A stretch of 5,687 bases of DNA. Source: an uncultured Gammaproteobacteria bacterium. GTDB taxonomy: Bacteria; Pseudomonadota; Gammaproteobacteria; Coxiellales; Coxiellaceae. The stretch covers positions 1 through 5,687 of the forward strand of contig CAIQCE010000208.1 in assembly GCA_903870185.1 (NCBI GenBank). The letters are read 5' to 3'. The notes under the pieces are model-generated. The model saw nothing but the letters and a program-made list of their open reading frames with translations. It was not told where the DNA came from and searched no databases. The stretch's first letter is position 1; every line of letters starts with the position of its first letter. A program made the translations under genes and the position numbers. Positions 1 to 5,687 of this stretch are shown piece by piece.

Positions 1-1
1 A

Positions 2-439
2 CCATTTATTGTTGGTGTTATCGGTGATTTTTGTGCCGACAATACTGACATACCACCACTCGACAAAAGATCATTTATAAGAATTGATTGTGATAATTTC
101 AACAGCATAATGATGAAACTAAACCCAAAACTTAAGTTATCAATACCTAGCAAATTATCAAATAGTGAGCATGAGTTTGAAGTAAATTTGAAGTTCAACT
201 CAATGAAAGATTTTGAACCTGAAAATTTAATCGATCAAATAGAACCTTTGTTTAAATTAAAACAAGTTAGATTAAGGCTAATGGAATTAATCAATCTTTC
301 AGAGGGTTCTCAATCAATAAATAGTAGATTGGAAGAATATTTAAAGAACCCAGAAAGATTAATAAAAGACAGCGAAGAATTACTATCAAATAATTTATTT
401 TACGACCTGGAGAATCAGAATGAATCCTTACAAAAATGA
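2..439 (+). CDS. tssB: Type VI secretion sheath small subunit TssB (VipA/ImpB), 5' end missing
   Basis: TssB pairs with TssC to build the contractile cytoplasmic sheath that drives the Hcp tube and spike out of the cell. The reading frame is open from base 2, giving 145 residues to the TGA at 437-439. It starts inside the conserved N-terminal part, so the true start lies left of the window; the ATG at 110 is internal because clear TssB sequence precedes it. Visible family landmarks are PFIVGVIGDF at the left edge, then RSFIRIDCDNFNSIM, a LKFNSMKDFEPENL stretch and the helical QIEPLFKLKQVRLRLMEL segment. Full TssB proteins are usually about 160-180 residues, so perhaps 20-35 residues are missing. 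The tail is rich in Asn, Glu and Ser. The gene is very AT-rich (15 G/C in bases 181-240 by hand count). It overlaps tssC by 20 bases. The family call is confident from motifs; activity is inferred. Confidence 0.93.
   Translation, partial: PFIVGVIGDFCADNTDIPPLDKRSFIRIDCDNFNSIMMKLNPKLKLSIPSKLSNSEHEFEVNLKFNSMKDFEPENLIDQIEPLFKLKQVRLRLMELINLSEGSQSINSRLEEYLKNPERLIKDSEELLSNNLFYDLENQNESLQK
409..412 (+). promoter_or_regulatory. Ribosome binding site for tssC inside tssB
   Basis: GGAG lies seven bases before the ATG at 420, within the last codons of tssB. It decides the tssC start in favour of 420 over later methionines (residues 30 and 33) and fits reinitiation by ribosomes finishing tssB. Confidence 0.7.
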
Positions 440-1859
440 CCTAGAAATATTTTCTCATGAAAATCCTGTTATTGATTTAGCTATCGAATCATTAAGTGAA
501 AAAGTAATGAAGGGAATGATAATTTGGGATAGATCTGTCATTAATACTATACAAGAAACCATCAAAAAAATTGACCAATTGATTTCAAAACAAATTTCTA
601 TCATTCTACATAATAATAAGTTTAGCCAACTTGAAGGAAGCTGGAGAGGAATTCATCAACTTGTTAAATCTAAATCAAAAAATAATTCTAAAATAAAATT
701 ACTACACTTAAATAAATTAGCTCTCTCAGATGATATAGCTCAATCATGTTCATTTGATCAAAGTGAATTATATAAGAAAATTTATGATCAAGAATTTGCC
801 TCTCCTGGTGGAGAGCCCTACTCCATACTGATTGGTGATTATGAATTTATGCATCTTCAGAATGATATTCAATTATTATCAAATATTTCTAAGATATCAG
901 CCGCTGCATTTTGCCCTTTCATCAGCGCTGCTTCTGCTGAGGTTTTTGGATTAAGCTCTTGGACAGAGATTAACAAACCTAAGGATCTGAATAATCGAAT
1001 GGAGGGAAATGAGCATATCCCTTGGAAACAATTGCGTGAGCAGGAAGATTCTCGTTTTCTATATTTAACCTTGCCGAGAACTTTAGCTAGACTTCCTTAT
1101 ACTTTTGATGGCATTAAATCCGGATTATTAAACATTGATGAATTCATTGATCTCTCTAACTCTAATACTCAAAGTGACTCTTATCAATTTTGTTGGATGA
1201 ACTCAGCTTACTTGTTAGCAAAAAAAATGCTTCAAGCTTTTACTCAATATGGCTGGTGCACAGCTATTCGAGGGGCAGAAGGAGGAGGGAAAATAGAAAA
1301 TTTACCATTTTATACTATTTCTAATTTATCCAACCCATACTCTGATTCAGAATACCAATGTCCTACCGAAGTTAATATTACGGATAGACGTGAATCTGAA
1401 TTGAGTCAACTGGGATTTCTACCACTTTGCCATTATAAAAATACAGATTATGCTGTTTTTTTTGGTGCTGAGTCTTTACAAAAACCAAAGCGATATGATC
1501 AAAATGAATTCACAGAAAATGCGGCTATTTCAAGTCGACTTCCCTATATTATGGCTACTTCGCGATTTGCCCAATATCTAAAAATTATGGCTCGCGATAA
1601 AGTTGGAGCCTTCATGAATGCCTCTGAAGCAGAAGATTGGCTTAATCGGTGGATACTTAATTATGTCAATGGAAATGCACAATCTAAACAAGAACTCAAA
1701 GCAAAATACCCACTCGCTGAAGCGAAGATCAAGGTCATTGATGTGCCCGGCAATGCATCATCTTATCAAGTTATAGCATGGCTACGACCTTGGCTACAGA
1801 TGGAGCAATTGAGCACGTCGATGAGGTTGGTCACTGAAATCCCCAAATCCAATAATTAA
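420..1859 (+). CDS. tssC: Type VI secretion sheath large subunit TssC (VipB/ImpC)
   Basis: TssC is the large sheath protein; TssB-TssC heterodimers polymerise into the contractile sheath, which in known systems is recycled by the ClpV ATPase. The 479-residue product is near the family's usual 490-500 and carries the conserved blocks in order: LEGSWRGI (71-78), GGEPYSILIGDYEF (130-143), KISAAAFCPFISAAS (158-172), LPRTLARLPY (218-227), YGWCTAIRGAEGGG (277-290), CPTEVNITDRRESEL (314-328), SLQKPKRY (352-359), SRLPYIMATSRFAQYLK (372-388) and RWILNYVNG (410-418). The ATG at 420 is supported by GGAG at 409-412, seven bases upstream, inside the end of tssB; the two are probably translationally coupled. 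The first 70 residues match the family least well. Base composition shifts along the gene, from 8 G/C in bases 661-720 to 28 in 1741-1800 (hand counts). No tssE, hcp or tssF follows. No frameshift or internal stop is present, so it looks functional. Confidence 0.96.
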   Translation: MNPYKNDLEIFSHENPVIDLAIESLSEKVMKGMIIWDRSVINTIQETIKKIDQLISKQISIILHNNKFSQLEGSWRGIHQLVKSKSKNNSKIKLLHLNKLALSDDIAQSCSFDQSELYKKIYDQEFASPGGEPYSILIGDYEFMHLQNDIQLLSNISKISAAAFCPFISAASAEVFGLSSWTEINKPKDLNNRMEGNEHIPWKQLREQEDSRFLYLTLPRTLARLPYTFDGIKSGLLNIDEFIDLSNSNTQSDSYQFCWMNSAYLLAKKMLQAFTQYGWCTAIRGAEGGGKIENLPFYTISNLSNPYSDSEYQCPTEVNITDRRESELSQLGFLPLCHYKNTDYAVFFGAESLQKPKRYDQNEFTENAAISSRLPYIMATSRFAQYLKIMARDKVGAFMNASEAEDWLNRWILNYVNGNAQSKQELKAKYPLAEAKIKVIDVPGNASSYQVIAWLRPWLQMEQLSTSMRLVTEIPKSNN

Positions 1860-1877
1860 AAATTGCCATTTTGCCTC

Positions 1878-1895
1878 GGGTCTGCCCCTAGAGTC
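1878..1895 (+). repeat. Left terminal inverted repeat of the palindromic element
   Basis: This 18-base end matches the reverse complement of 2020-2037 at 17 positions. It contains its own small dyad, GGG-TCTGC-CCC (1878-1888), echoing the stronger one at the right end. Confidence 0.8.
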
Positions 1896-2037
1896 TCGGT
1901 AGGAGCGAAAAAGTAGGGAGCCGAGGAAAAATCGCCTGAAATTTGAGAGTAATAGTGAACTATTTAACGATAATTTCGAGTGATTTTAACCGACTCTACC
2001 GCTTTTGCAGCCAAGTGATGACTTTAGGGGCAGACCC
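1878..2037. mobile_element. 160-base palindromic MITE-like element with 18-base terminal inverted repeats
   Basis: The left end GGGTCTGCCCCTAGAGTC (1878-1895) and the right end (2020-2037) are inverted copies with one mismatch. The centre is also self-complementary: AATAGT (1951-1956), a GA spacer and ACTATT (1959-1964). Extending to 1938-1956 against 1959-1977 gives 13 of 19 matching positions. Both inverted-repeat pairs share the same midpoint, between 1957 and 1958, so the whole unit is one imperfect palindrome. No ORF of useful length lies inside. This is the architecture of a small non-autonomous transposable element, or of paired REP-type repeats, placed between two convergent genes 18 bases after the tssC stop. 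No clear target-site duplication is visible at the flanks. As RNA it could fold into a long hairpin and might end transcription from tssC and pepA, although no T-run follows. Copy number elsewhere in the genome is unknown. Confidence 0.75.
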
Positions 2038-2040
2038 TAA
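2020..2040 (-). repeat. Right terminal inverted repeat, self-complementary
   Basis: Bases 2020-2037 are the inverted partner of 1878-1895. Extended by three bases, this end forms a perfect 6-base dyad, TTAGGG (2024-2029), a 5-base spacer and CCCTAA (2035-2040). Such a hairpin at the element end resembles REP sequences and the hairpin ends recognised by Y1 (IS200/REP-type) transposases; that link is inference. Confidence 0.7.
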
Positions 2041-2124
2041 TACTTTGTTTTAGTCCATACATTCCGGTTTTCGAAAAGCCCGCGCCGCGTCTTAAGGCAA
2101 AATAGCTAATTTTTAAAGGTATTA

Positions 2125-3510
2125 TTATGATCCAAATTTTGTTTTTAAATAATCAAAGCAAGCTCGAAGACTCATCGCTTCACCACCGACAGGCTTCCCT
2201 GGAGTACTCGTATCGTTATAAGCCATCAAATCAAAATGAGCCCACTTCACCTTATCATCAACAAAAAGCTCTAAAAACAATCCCGCTAATATGGCCCCTG
2301 CATAAGTTTTGCTGGAGGTATTACAGATATCGGCGATATTACTGTGTAAATACATATCCCGATAAGGATGATACAAAGGTAATCTCCAAATAGGATCTTT
2401 CACTTTTTCTGAAGATACAAGCAAAGCCTCAGCCTCTTCGTCATCATTACACATTAAGGCAGGAATTTCCGGGCCTAATGCGGTTCTCGCAGCTCCAGTT
2501 AGCGTAGCAAAATCAAGAACTAATTCTGGCTCATCACTCATAGCCTCAACAAGCGCATCCGCTAAAATCAGACGTCCCTCTGCATCAGTGTTCGATATTT
2601 CTACACTAACTCCATTTCTAGCAACAATTACATCGCCCGGTCTATAACTTTGGGCTGAAATTGAATTCTCTACAGCAGGAATCAAAAGACGTAATGAAAT
2701 TGGCAATTCGGCTGACATAATTAAACGTGCTAAAGCTAAAGCATGTGCAGCACCACCCATGTCCTTTTTCATCAATATCATGCCAGTTGTAGATTTGATG
2801 CTTAATCCACCCGTGTCATAACAAACCCCCTTACCCACCAAGGTTACTTTCGGGTGAGTAGGATTACCCCACCTTAAATCCAATAGTCTTGGTGCATCTG
2901 AGGCAGCACGCCCTACCGCGTGAATCAGTGGATAATTATGCTCGAGTAGCTTTTCTCCCACAATTTCTTTAACAGAAGCTCCAAATTCTGATGCCACACT
3001 CCTAACTGCTTCAGCTAATGCACTAGGTCCAAATACCTCAGCAGGCATATTGATCATATCCCTTAAAAGGTAGATAGTTGTGATCATTGCTTCCAGCTCA
3101 TCCACACCCCTGCTTTCAGGGAAAAAAAGCTTCACCTGAAATGGGGCTAATGTTCGGTAAAGATCAAATTGATAGCAACCTAGAGCCCATACCATCAAAA
3201 CTTCCTGCCAATGCTCATGGCTCCATGAGTCACCAATCAAGTGATAATTCCCTTCTGGCACTAGAGAAGGCAAACTACCAAAAATCCAAAAATCTCGAAT
3301 CCCCCCAATTCCAAATAGAACCTCTTGAATTGAACCCTCTTCCCCTGGCACAAGACAAATGGTTCCTGGATCAGCCAGAAATTGAGTATTCTTAACCCAT
3401 TGCTGGGTTCTAGAATTTTGGGTGGCCAACCAGGCTGCCAAATCTTCACTATGAATAGGAATAATAGGAATACTATTGGGATCTAAATCGAGGGCAAAAC
3501 AGGCTAACAT
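2125..3510 (-). CDS. Leucyl aminopeptidase family protein (peptidase M17)
   Basis: M17 enzymes are cytoplasmic di-metal exopeptidases that remove N-terminal residues during peptide turnover. The 461-residue product has the full active site, with spacing identical to E. coli PepA: metal ligands and catalytic residues K227 and D232 (in GKGVCYDTGG), K239, D250 (in KKDMGGAAH), then D309, E311 and R313 in the family signature NTDAEGRL (307-314). TLTGAA follows at 336-341. The catalytic domain is roughly residues 145-461. The N-terminal domain is poorly conserved and about 43 residues shorter than in E. coli PepA (503 residues), so this is probably a PepA/PepB-like paralogue; the DNA-binding role of E. 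coli PepA should not be assumed. The ATG at 3510 is supported by an AAGGA ribosome site at 3519-3523, eight bases upstream. It converges on tssC and diverges from miaB. Confidence 0.94.
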   Translation of the reverse strand: MLACFALDLDPNSIPIIPIHSEDLAAWLATQNSRTQQWVKNTQFLADPGTICLVPGEEGSIQEVLFGIGGIRDFWIFGSLPSLVPEGNYHLIGDSWSHEHWQEVLMVWALGCYQFDLYRTLAPFQVKLFFPESRGVDELEAMITTIYLLRDMINMPAEVFGPSALAEAVRSVASEFGASVKEIVGEKLLEHNYPLIHAVGRAASDAPRLLDLRWGNPTHPKVTLVGKGVCYDTGGLSIKSTTGMILMKKDMGGAAHALALARLIMSAELPISLRLLIPAVENSISAQSYRPGDVIVARNGVSVEISNTDAEGRLILADALVEAMSDEPELVLDFATLTGAARTALGPEIPALMCNDDEEAEALLVSSEKVKDPIWRLPLYHPYRDMYLHSNIADICNTSSKTYAGAILAGLFLELFVDDKVKWAHFDLMAYNDTSTPGKPVGGEAMSLRACFDYLKTKFGS

Positions 3511-3518
3511 AACTCATT

Positions 3519-3523
3519 TCCTT
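3519..3523 (-). promoter_or_regulatory. Ribosome binding site of the M17 aminopeptidase gene
   Basis: Read on the minus strand this is AAGGA, eight bases before the ATG at 3510-3508. It fixes the start at residue 1 of the 461-residue product and lies just past the stop of the candidate small ORF at 3525-3644. Confidence 0.75.
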
Positions 3524-3524
3524 T

Positions 3525-3644
3525 TTAGATATGGCTCGAAGGCATTTTTAATGCAACATTGTACCTTATTTTCGCCTTCTCAGCCTCCCAAAATGTGCAT
3601 AAAGCTTGTACTCTTTCAGCTAAAGGGGTACTTTTGTCAGCCAT
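3525..3644 (-). CDS. Candidate 39-residue small ORF ahead of the aminopeptidase gene
   Basis: On the minus strand an ATG at 3644-3642 opens a 39-residue frame ending in TAA at 3527-3525, only 14 bases before the aminopeptidase start. The peptide begins MADKSTPLAERVQALCTF and ends NVALKMPSSHI. It has a balanced, soluble, helix-like composition with charged residues spread through it, unlike the Lys/Asn/Ile-rich translations typical of AT-rich spacer. An in-frame TGA lies four codons before the ATG. Against it: no recognisable ribosome site precedes the ATG, 39 codons can be open by chance, and I recognise no family. If real, it could be a small protein co-transcribed with the aminopeptidase or a leader peptide coupled to it. 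Confidence 0.3.
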   Translation of the reverse strand: MADKSTPLAERVQALCTFWEAEKAKIRYNVALKMPSSHI

Positions 3645-3650
3645 ATTATA
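3644..3650. promoter_or_regulatory. Possible overlapping divergent -10 elements between the aminopeptidase gene and miaB
   Basis: The 168-base spacer between the divergent genes must hold their promoters unless each is read from further away. Bases 3645-3650 read TATAAT, the consensus -10, on the minus strand, and 3644-3649 read TATTAT on the plus strand, 30 bases before the miaB ATG. Neither has a convincing TTGACA-like box at 16-18 bases. A minus-strand start here would begin just past the ATG of the candidate small ORF and give the aminopeptidase mRNA a leader of roughly 125 bases. Low confidence because short AT-rich hexamers are common here. Confidence 0.25.
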
Positions 3651-3678
3651 GTTTCAAAGTATCAAGAGATTAGACAGA

Positions 3679-5004
3679 ATGAAGACCCTATATATTAAAA
3701 CACATGGCTGCCAAATGAATGAATACGACTCACAAAAAATGGTCGATATTCTTAAAGAATCCCATGGATTAGAATTAACCAAGGATGCTGATAATGCCGA
3801 TGTAATTTTAATTAATACCTGCTCTATCCGTGAAAAAGCCCAAGAAAGAGTCTTTTCAGAGCTGGGCATGTGGAGACCCCTAAAACTAAAAAAACCTAGT
3901 TTAATCATAGGGGTGGGTGGGTGTGTAGCTAGCCAAGAAGGCAATACCATCATTAAGAGAGCCCCTTATGTTGATCTAGTTTTTGGACCTCAAACCTTAC
4001 ATCGACTGCCTAAAATGATCGATGAAGTGATCCTGAAAAAGAAACCGCAAGTCGATATTTCCTTCCCGGAAATTGAAAAATTTGATCGTTTGCCTGCTGC
4101 TCGAGCGGATGGCCCAGCAAGCTATGTATCCATCATGGAAGGCTGTAGCAAATACTGCAGTTTCTGTGTAGTTCCTTATACTCGTGGAGAAGAAATCAGC
4201 CGCCCCTTTGATGATGTGTTAGGCGAAATTGCTACTTTAACGAATGAAGGTGTTAAAGAAATTCATCTATTAGGTCAAAATGTGAATGACTATCGAGGAA
4301 TAATGCATGATGGCAACACAGCTGACTTAGCGCTATTAATTCACTACGTGGCTGCAATCGATGGAGTTGAAAGGATCCGTTTCACAACCTCACATCCCTC
4401 AGCGTTCTCAGATAATTTAATTCAAGCTTATGCTCAAGAACCTAAGCTGGCCAATTTCTTGCATCTTCCCGTTCAAAGTGGTTCTGATAGAATTCTAGCT
4501 GCGATGAAACGTAATTATACAACGCTAGAATATAAATCCAAGATTCGAAAACTTCGGCTAGTACGTCCTGATATCTGCATTTCTTCAGATTTCATTGTGG
4601 GCTTCCCAGGTGAAACAGATTCAGATTTTGAAGCTACGATGAACTTAATATATGAAGTAGGCTTCGATAATTCCTATAGTTTTATTTATAGTAAACGCCC
4701 AGGAACACCCGCAGCTCAGTTGCCAGATGATGTTCCAATGGAAGTAAAGAAAAAACGTTTGGATATCTTGCAAGACAGAATTGAACAACAAACCTTTGCC
4801 ATTAGTCGAGCCATGGAAGGCAGTATTCAAAGAATTTTAGTGACGGGCCCTTCCAAACGCAATCCCGATAGATTAACGGGACGCACTGAAAACAACCGAG
4901 TCGTTAATTTTATTGGAGCTCCATCGATGATTGGACAAATGATCGATATAAAAATTGCGGAAGTCAAACCCTTTTCCTTAGTGGGAGAAGTGATCAGTGA
5001 CTAA
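3679..5004 (+). CDS. miaB: tRNA-2-methylthio-N6-dimethylallyladenosine synthase MiaB
   Basis: MiaB is a radical-SAM methylthiotransferase that converts i6A to ms2i6A at position 37 of tRNAs reading UNN codons, using two iron-sulfur clusters. The 441-residue protein has the three domains in order. The N-terminal MTTase domain carries the auxiliary-cluster cysteines C11 (in THGCQMN), C48 (in INTCSIREKAQ) and C82 (in GVGGCVAS). The radical-SAM core carries the CxxxCxxC motif C156/C160/C163 (in EGCSKYCSFCVVPYTRG), LLGQNVNDY (197-205), LHLPVQSGSD (261-270) and DFIVGFPGET (304-313). A TRAM RNA-binding domain fills about 376-440. Length is slightly under E. coli MiaB (474). The ATG at 3679 begins the expected MKTLYIKTHGCQMN; its ribosome site is weak (AAGAG at 3664-3668). 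The 3' end overlaps the next gene by eight bases, as in the miaB-ybeZ operon of other gammaproteobacteria. Confidence 0.98.
   Translation: MKTLYIKTHGCQMNEYDSQKMVDILKESHGLELTKDADNADVILINTCSIREKAQERVFSELGMWRPLKLKKPSLIIGVGGCVASQEGNTIIKRAPYVDLVFGPQTLHRLPKMIDEVILKKKPQVDISFPEIEKFDRLPAARADGPASYVSIMEGCSKYCSFCVVPYTRGEEISRPFDDVLGEIATLTNEGVKEIHLLGQNVNDYRGIMHDGNTADLALLIHYVAAIDGVERIRFTTSHPSAFSDNLIQAYAQEPKLANFLHLPVQSGSDRILAAMKRNYTTLEYKSKIRKLRLVRPDICISSDFIVGFPGETDSDFEATMNLIYEVGFDNSYSFIYSKRPGTPAAQLPDDVPMEVKKKRLDILQDRIEQQTFAISRAMEGSIQRILVTGPSKRNPDRLTGRTENNRVVNFIGAPSMIGQMIDIKIAEVKPFSLVGEVISD
4983..4987 (+). promoter_or_regulatory. Ribosome binding site choosing the GTG start of the PhoH-like gene
   Basis: GGGAG at the end of miaB lies nine bases before the GTG at 4997 and eighteen before the in-frame GTG at 5006. 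It therefore favours 4997; an in-frame TGA at 4991-4993 excludes anything earlier. Confidence 0.65.
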
Positions 5005-5013
5005 AGTGATCAC
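4990..5013 (+). other. Stem-loop with the miaB stop and ybeZ start in its loop
   Basis: GTGATCA (4990-4996) is perfectly complementary to TGATCAC (5007-5013), giving a 7-base stem around a 10-base loop (4997-5006). The loop contains the GTG start at 4997-4999 and the miaB TAA at 5002-5004, with the ribosome site just 5' of the stem. Part of the signal comes from GTGATCAC at 5006-5013, itself a perfect 8-base palindrome. It may influence coupling between the two genes or be coincidental; function is not shown. Confidence 0.4.
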
Positions 5014-5687
5014 GGAAAATTTTTCATTAATTCCTGCTGACCACCGCCGACTGAATAATCTTTGCGGACCCTTAAATTCTAATATTGAACTTCTTGAAAA
5101 AAATCTGTCGATTAAAATCAGGCATCGAGGCGAAAAATTTTCTCTTCAGGGTCATATTAACTCTGTAGAAAAAGCCACTAAAATTTTAATAGCACTTTAT
5201 ACCGAGACCGAGTCTCAAGATCTCATTACTCCTCGACATATCCAAGCTTTATTACATGATCGCGAACCCGACGATACAGAAGAATATGAAACAGACATTA
5301 GAGTCAACAGCCTCAGCGGATTTATAACACCGAGAACACCCAATCAACGAAAATATCTTCAAGCACTACACCAGTATGATATTAATTTTGCGATCGGGCC
5401 GGCTGGGACAGGAAAAACATTTCTAGCAGTAACTGCAGCAGTATCAGCCTTACAAGCTGAATTGGTCAATCGCATTGTATTGATACGTCCTGCTGTGGAA
5501 GCAGGAGAGAAATTAGGATTTCTTCCCGGAGATTTAAGTCAGAAAATCGATCCTTATCTTAGACCTCTTTATGATGCTTTACATGATATTTTAGGTGGCA
5601 CAAAAGTCGCCAAATTAATTGAAAGCAATGTGATTGAGATTGCACCACTTGCCTATATGCGTGGGCGAACCCTAAATGATTCTTATG
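4997..5687 (+). CDS. ybeZ: PhoH-like ATPase YbeZ, 3' end beyond the window
   Basis: YbeZ-type PhoH proteins are cytoplasmic P-loop NTPases that work with the RNase YbeY in RNA and ribosome metabolism; ybeY normally follows. The frame from GTG 4997 gives 230 residues to the window edge, against about 330-350 for the family. The N-terminal region has the typical LIPADHRRLNNLCGP (11-25) and IRHRGEKFSLQG (41-52), a KH-like small domain. The ATPase domain starts near residue 112 with TPNQRKYLQAL (114-124), then Walker A GPAGTGKT (134-141), RPAVEAGEKLGFLPGDL (164-180) and MRGRTLNDSY at the edge. The Walker B segment expected next (family pattern hydrophobics-DEAQN) lies outside. There is no ATG early in the frame; GTG 4997 has a ribosome site at 4983-4987, while GTG 5006 is the alternative. 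The eight-base overlap with miaB indicates an operon. Confidence 0.95.
   Translation, partial: MTKVITENFSLIPADHRRLNNLCGPLNSNIELLEKNLSIKIRHRGEKFSLQGHINSVEKATKILIALYTETESQDLITPRHIQALLHDREPDDTEEYETDIRVNSLSGFITPRTPNQRKYLQALHQYDINFAIGPAGTGKTFLAVTAAVSALQAELVNRIVLIRPAVEAGEKLGFLPGDLSQKIDPYLRPLYDALHDILGGTKVAKLIESNVIEIAPLAYMRGRTLNDSY

Noticed and set aside
110..439. A complete 109-residue gene starting at ATG 110
   Set aside because: The same frame is open back to base 2 and encodes conserved TssB sequence there, so 110 is an internal methionine of a gene cut by the window edge.
1895..1925. Separate hairpin CTCGG...CCGAG inside the left arm of the palindromic element
   Set aside because: A 5-base stem with a loop of about 20 bases is weak and is subsumed by the larger palindrome.
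2065..2098. Intrinsic terminator for the aminopeptidase gene (GC-rich block followed by TTTT on the minus strand)
   Set aside because: Only a 3-base stem or a poorly paired arrangement could be drawn by eye, and TTTTCGAAAA is a loopless palindrome. Not strong enough to annotate.
2127..2393. Plus-strand ORF of 88 codons opposite the aminopeptidase 3' end
   Set aside because: It lies wholly within the confidently identified M17 gene on the other strand, and its translation shows no family features. The other overlapping frames at 3087-3395, 3261-3449, 3476-3673, 3654-3953 and 4645-4830 were likewise not supported as genes.
3542..3554. Small hairpin GCATT-TTT-AATGC in the aminopeptidase leader
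   Set aside because: Five AT-rich base pairs with a 3-base loop are expected by chance, and it falls within the candidate small ORF.
1..5687. CRISPR array, tRNA or rRNA gene, riboswitch, transposase gene
   Set aside because: No regularly spaced direct repeats, tRNA-like cloverleaf, rRNA stretches, known riboswitch core or transposase ORF was seen on either strand.

Overview
The window looks like a low-GC gammaproteobacterial chromosome. The order miaB then a PhoH-like ATPase (ybeZ) on one strand is the standard gammaproteobacterial arrangement. Protein style and AT-rich codon use would fit the Legionellales or a related host-associated lineage, but that placement is a guess from memory.

From left to right: (1) Bases 2-1859 hold the two contractile-sheath genes of a type VI secretion system (T6SS), tssB (5' end outside the window) and a complete tssC, overlapping by 20 bases. 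No other T6SS gene follows, so this is the right-hand edge of the cluster or an isolated tssBC pair. (2) Bases 1860-2124 separate the convergent genes tssC and pepA. They contain a 160-base imperfect palindrome (1878-2037) with 18-base terminal inverted repeats, which looks like a small non-autonomous mobile element (MITE or paired REP type). (3) Bases 2125-3510, minus strand, encode an M17-family leucyl aminopeptidase with every catalytic residue in place. Just upstream, also on the minus strand, is a possible 39-codon leader ORF (3525-3644). (4) Bases 3679-5004 encode MiaB, the tRNA methylthiotransferase. (5) From 4997 to the window end runs a GTG-started PhoH/YbeZ-family ATPase, cut off just before its expected Walker B motif.

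tssB and tssC together make the T6SS sheath. miaB and ybeZ form a translation-linked housekeeping operon, normally continued by ybeY, which would lie to the right. pepA is a metabolic peptidase transcribed divergently from miaB. Apart from the palindromic element, the genes are members of well-known families and I see no clearly new multi-gene system. The items most worth a second look are the palindromic element, the small ORF ahead of pepA, and a stem-loop that places the miaB stop and the ybeZ start in one loop.
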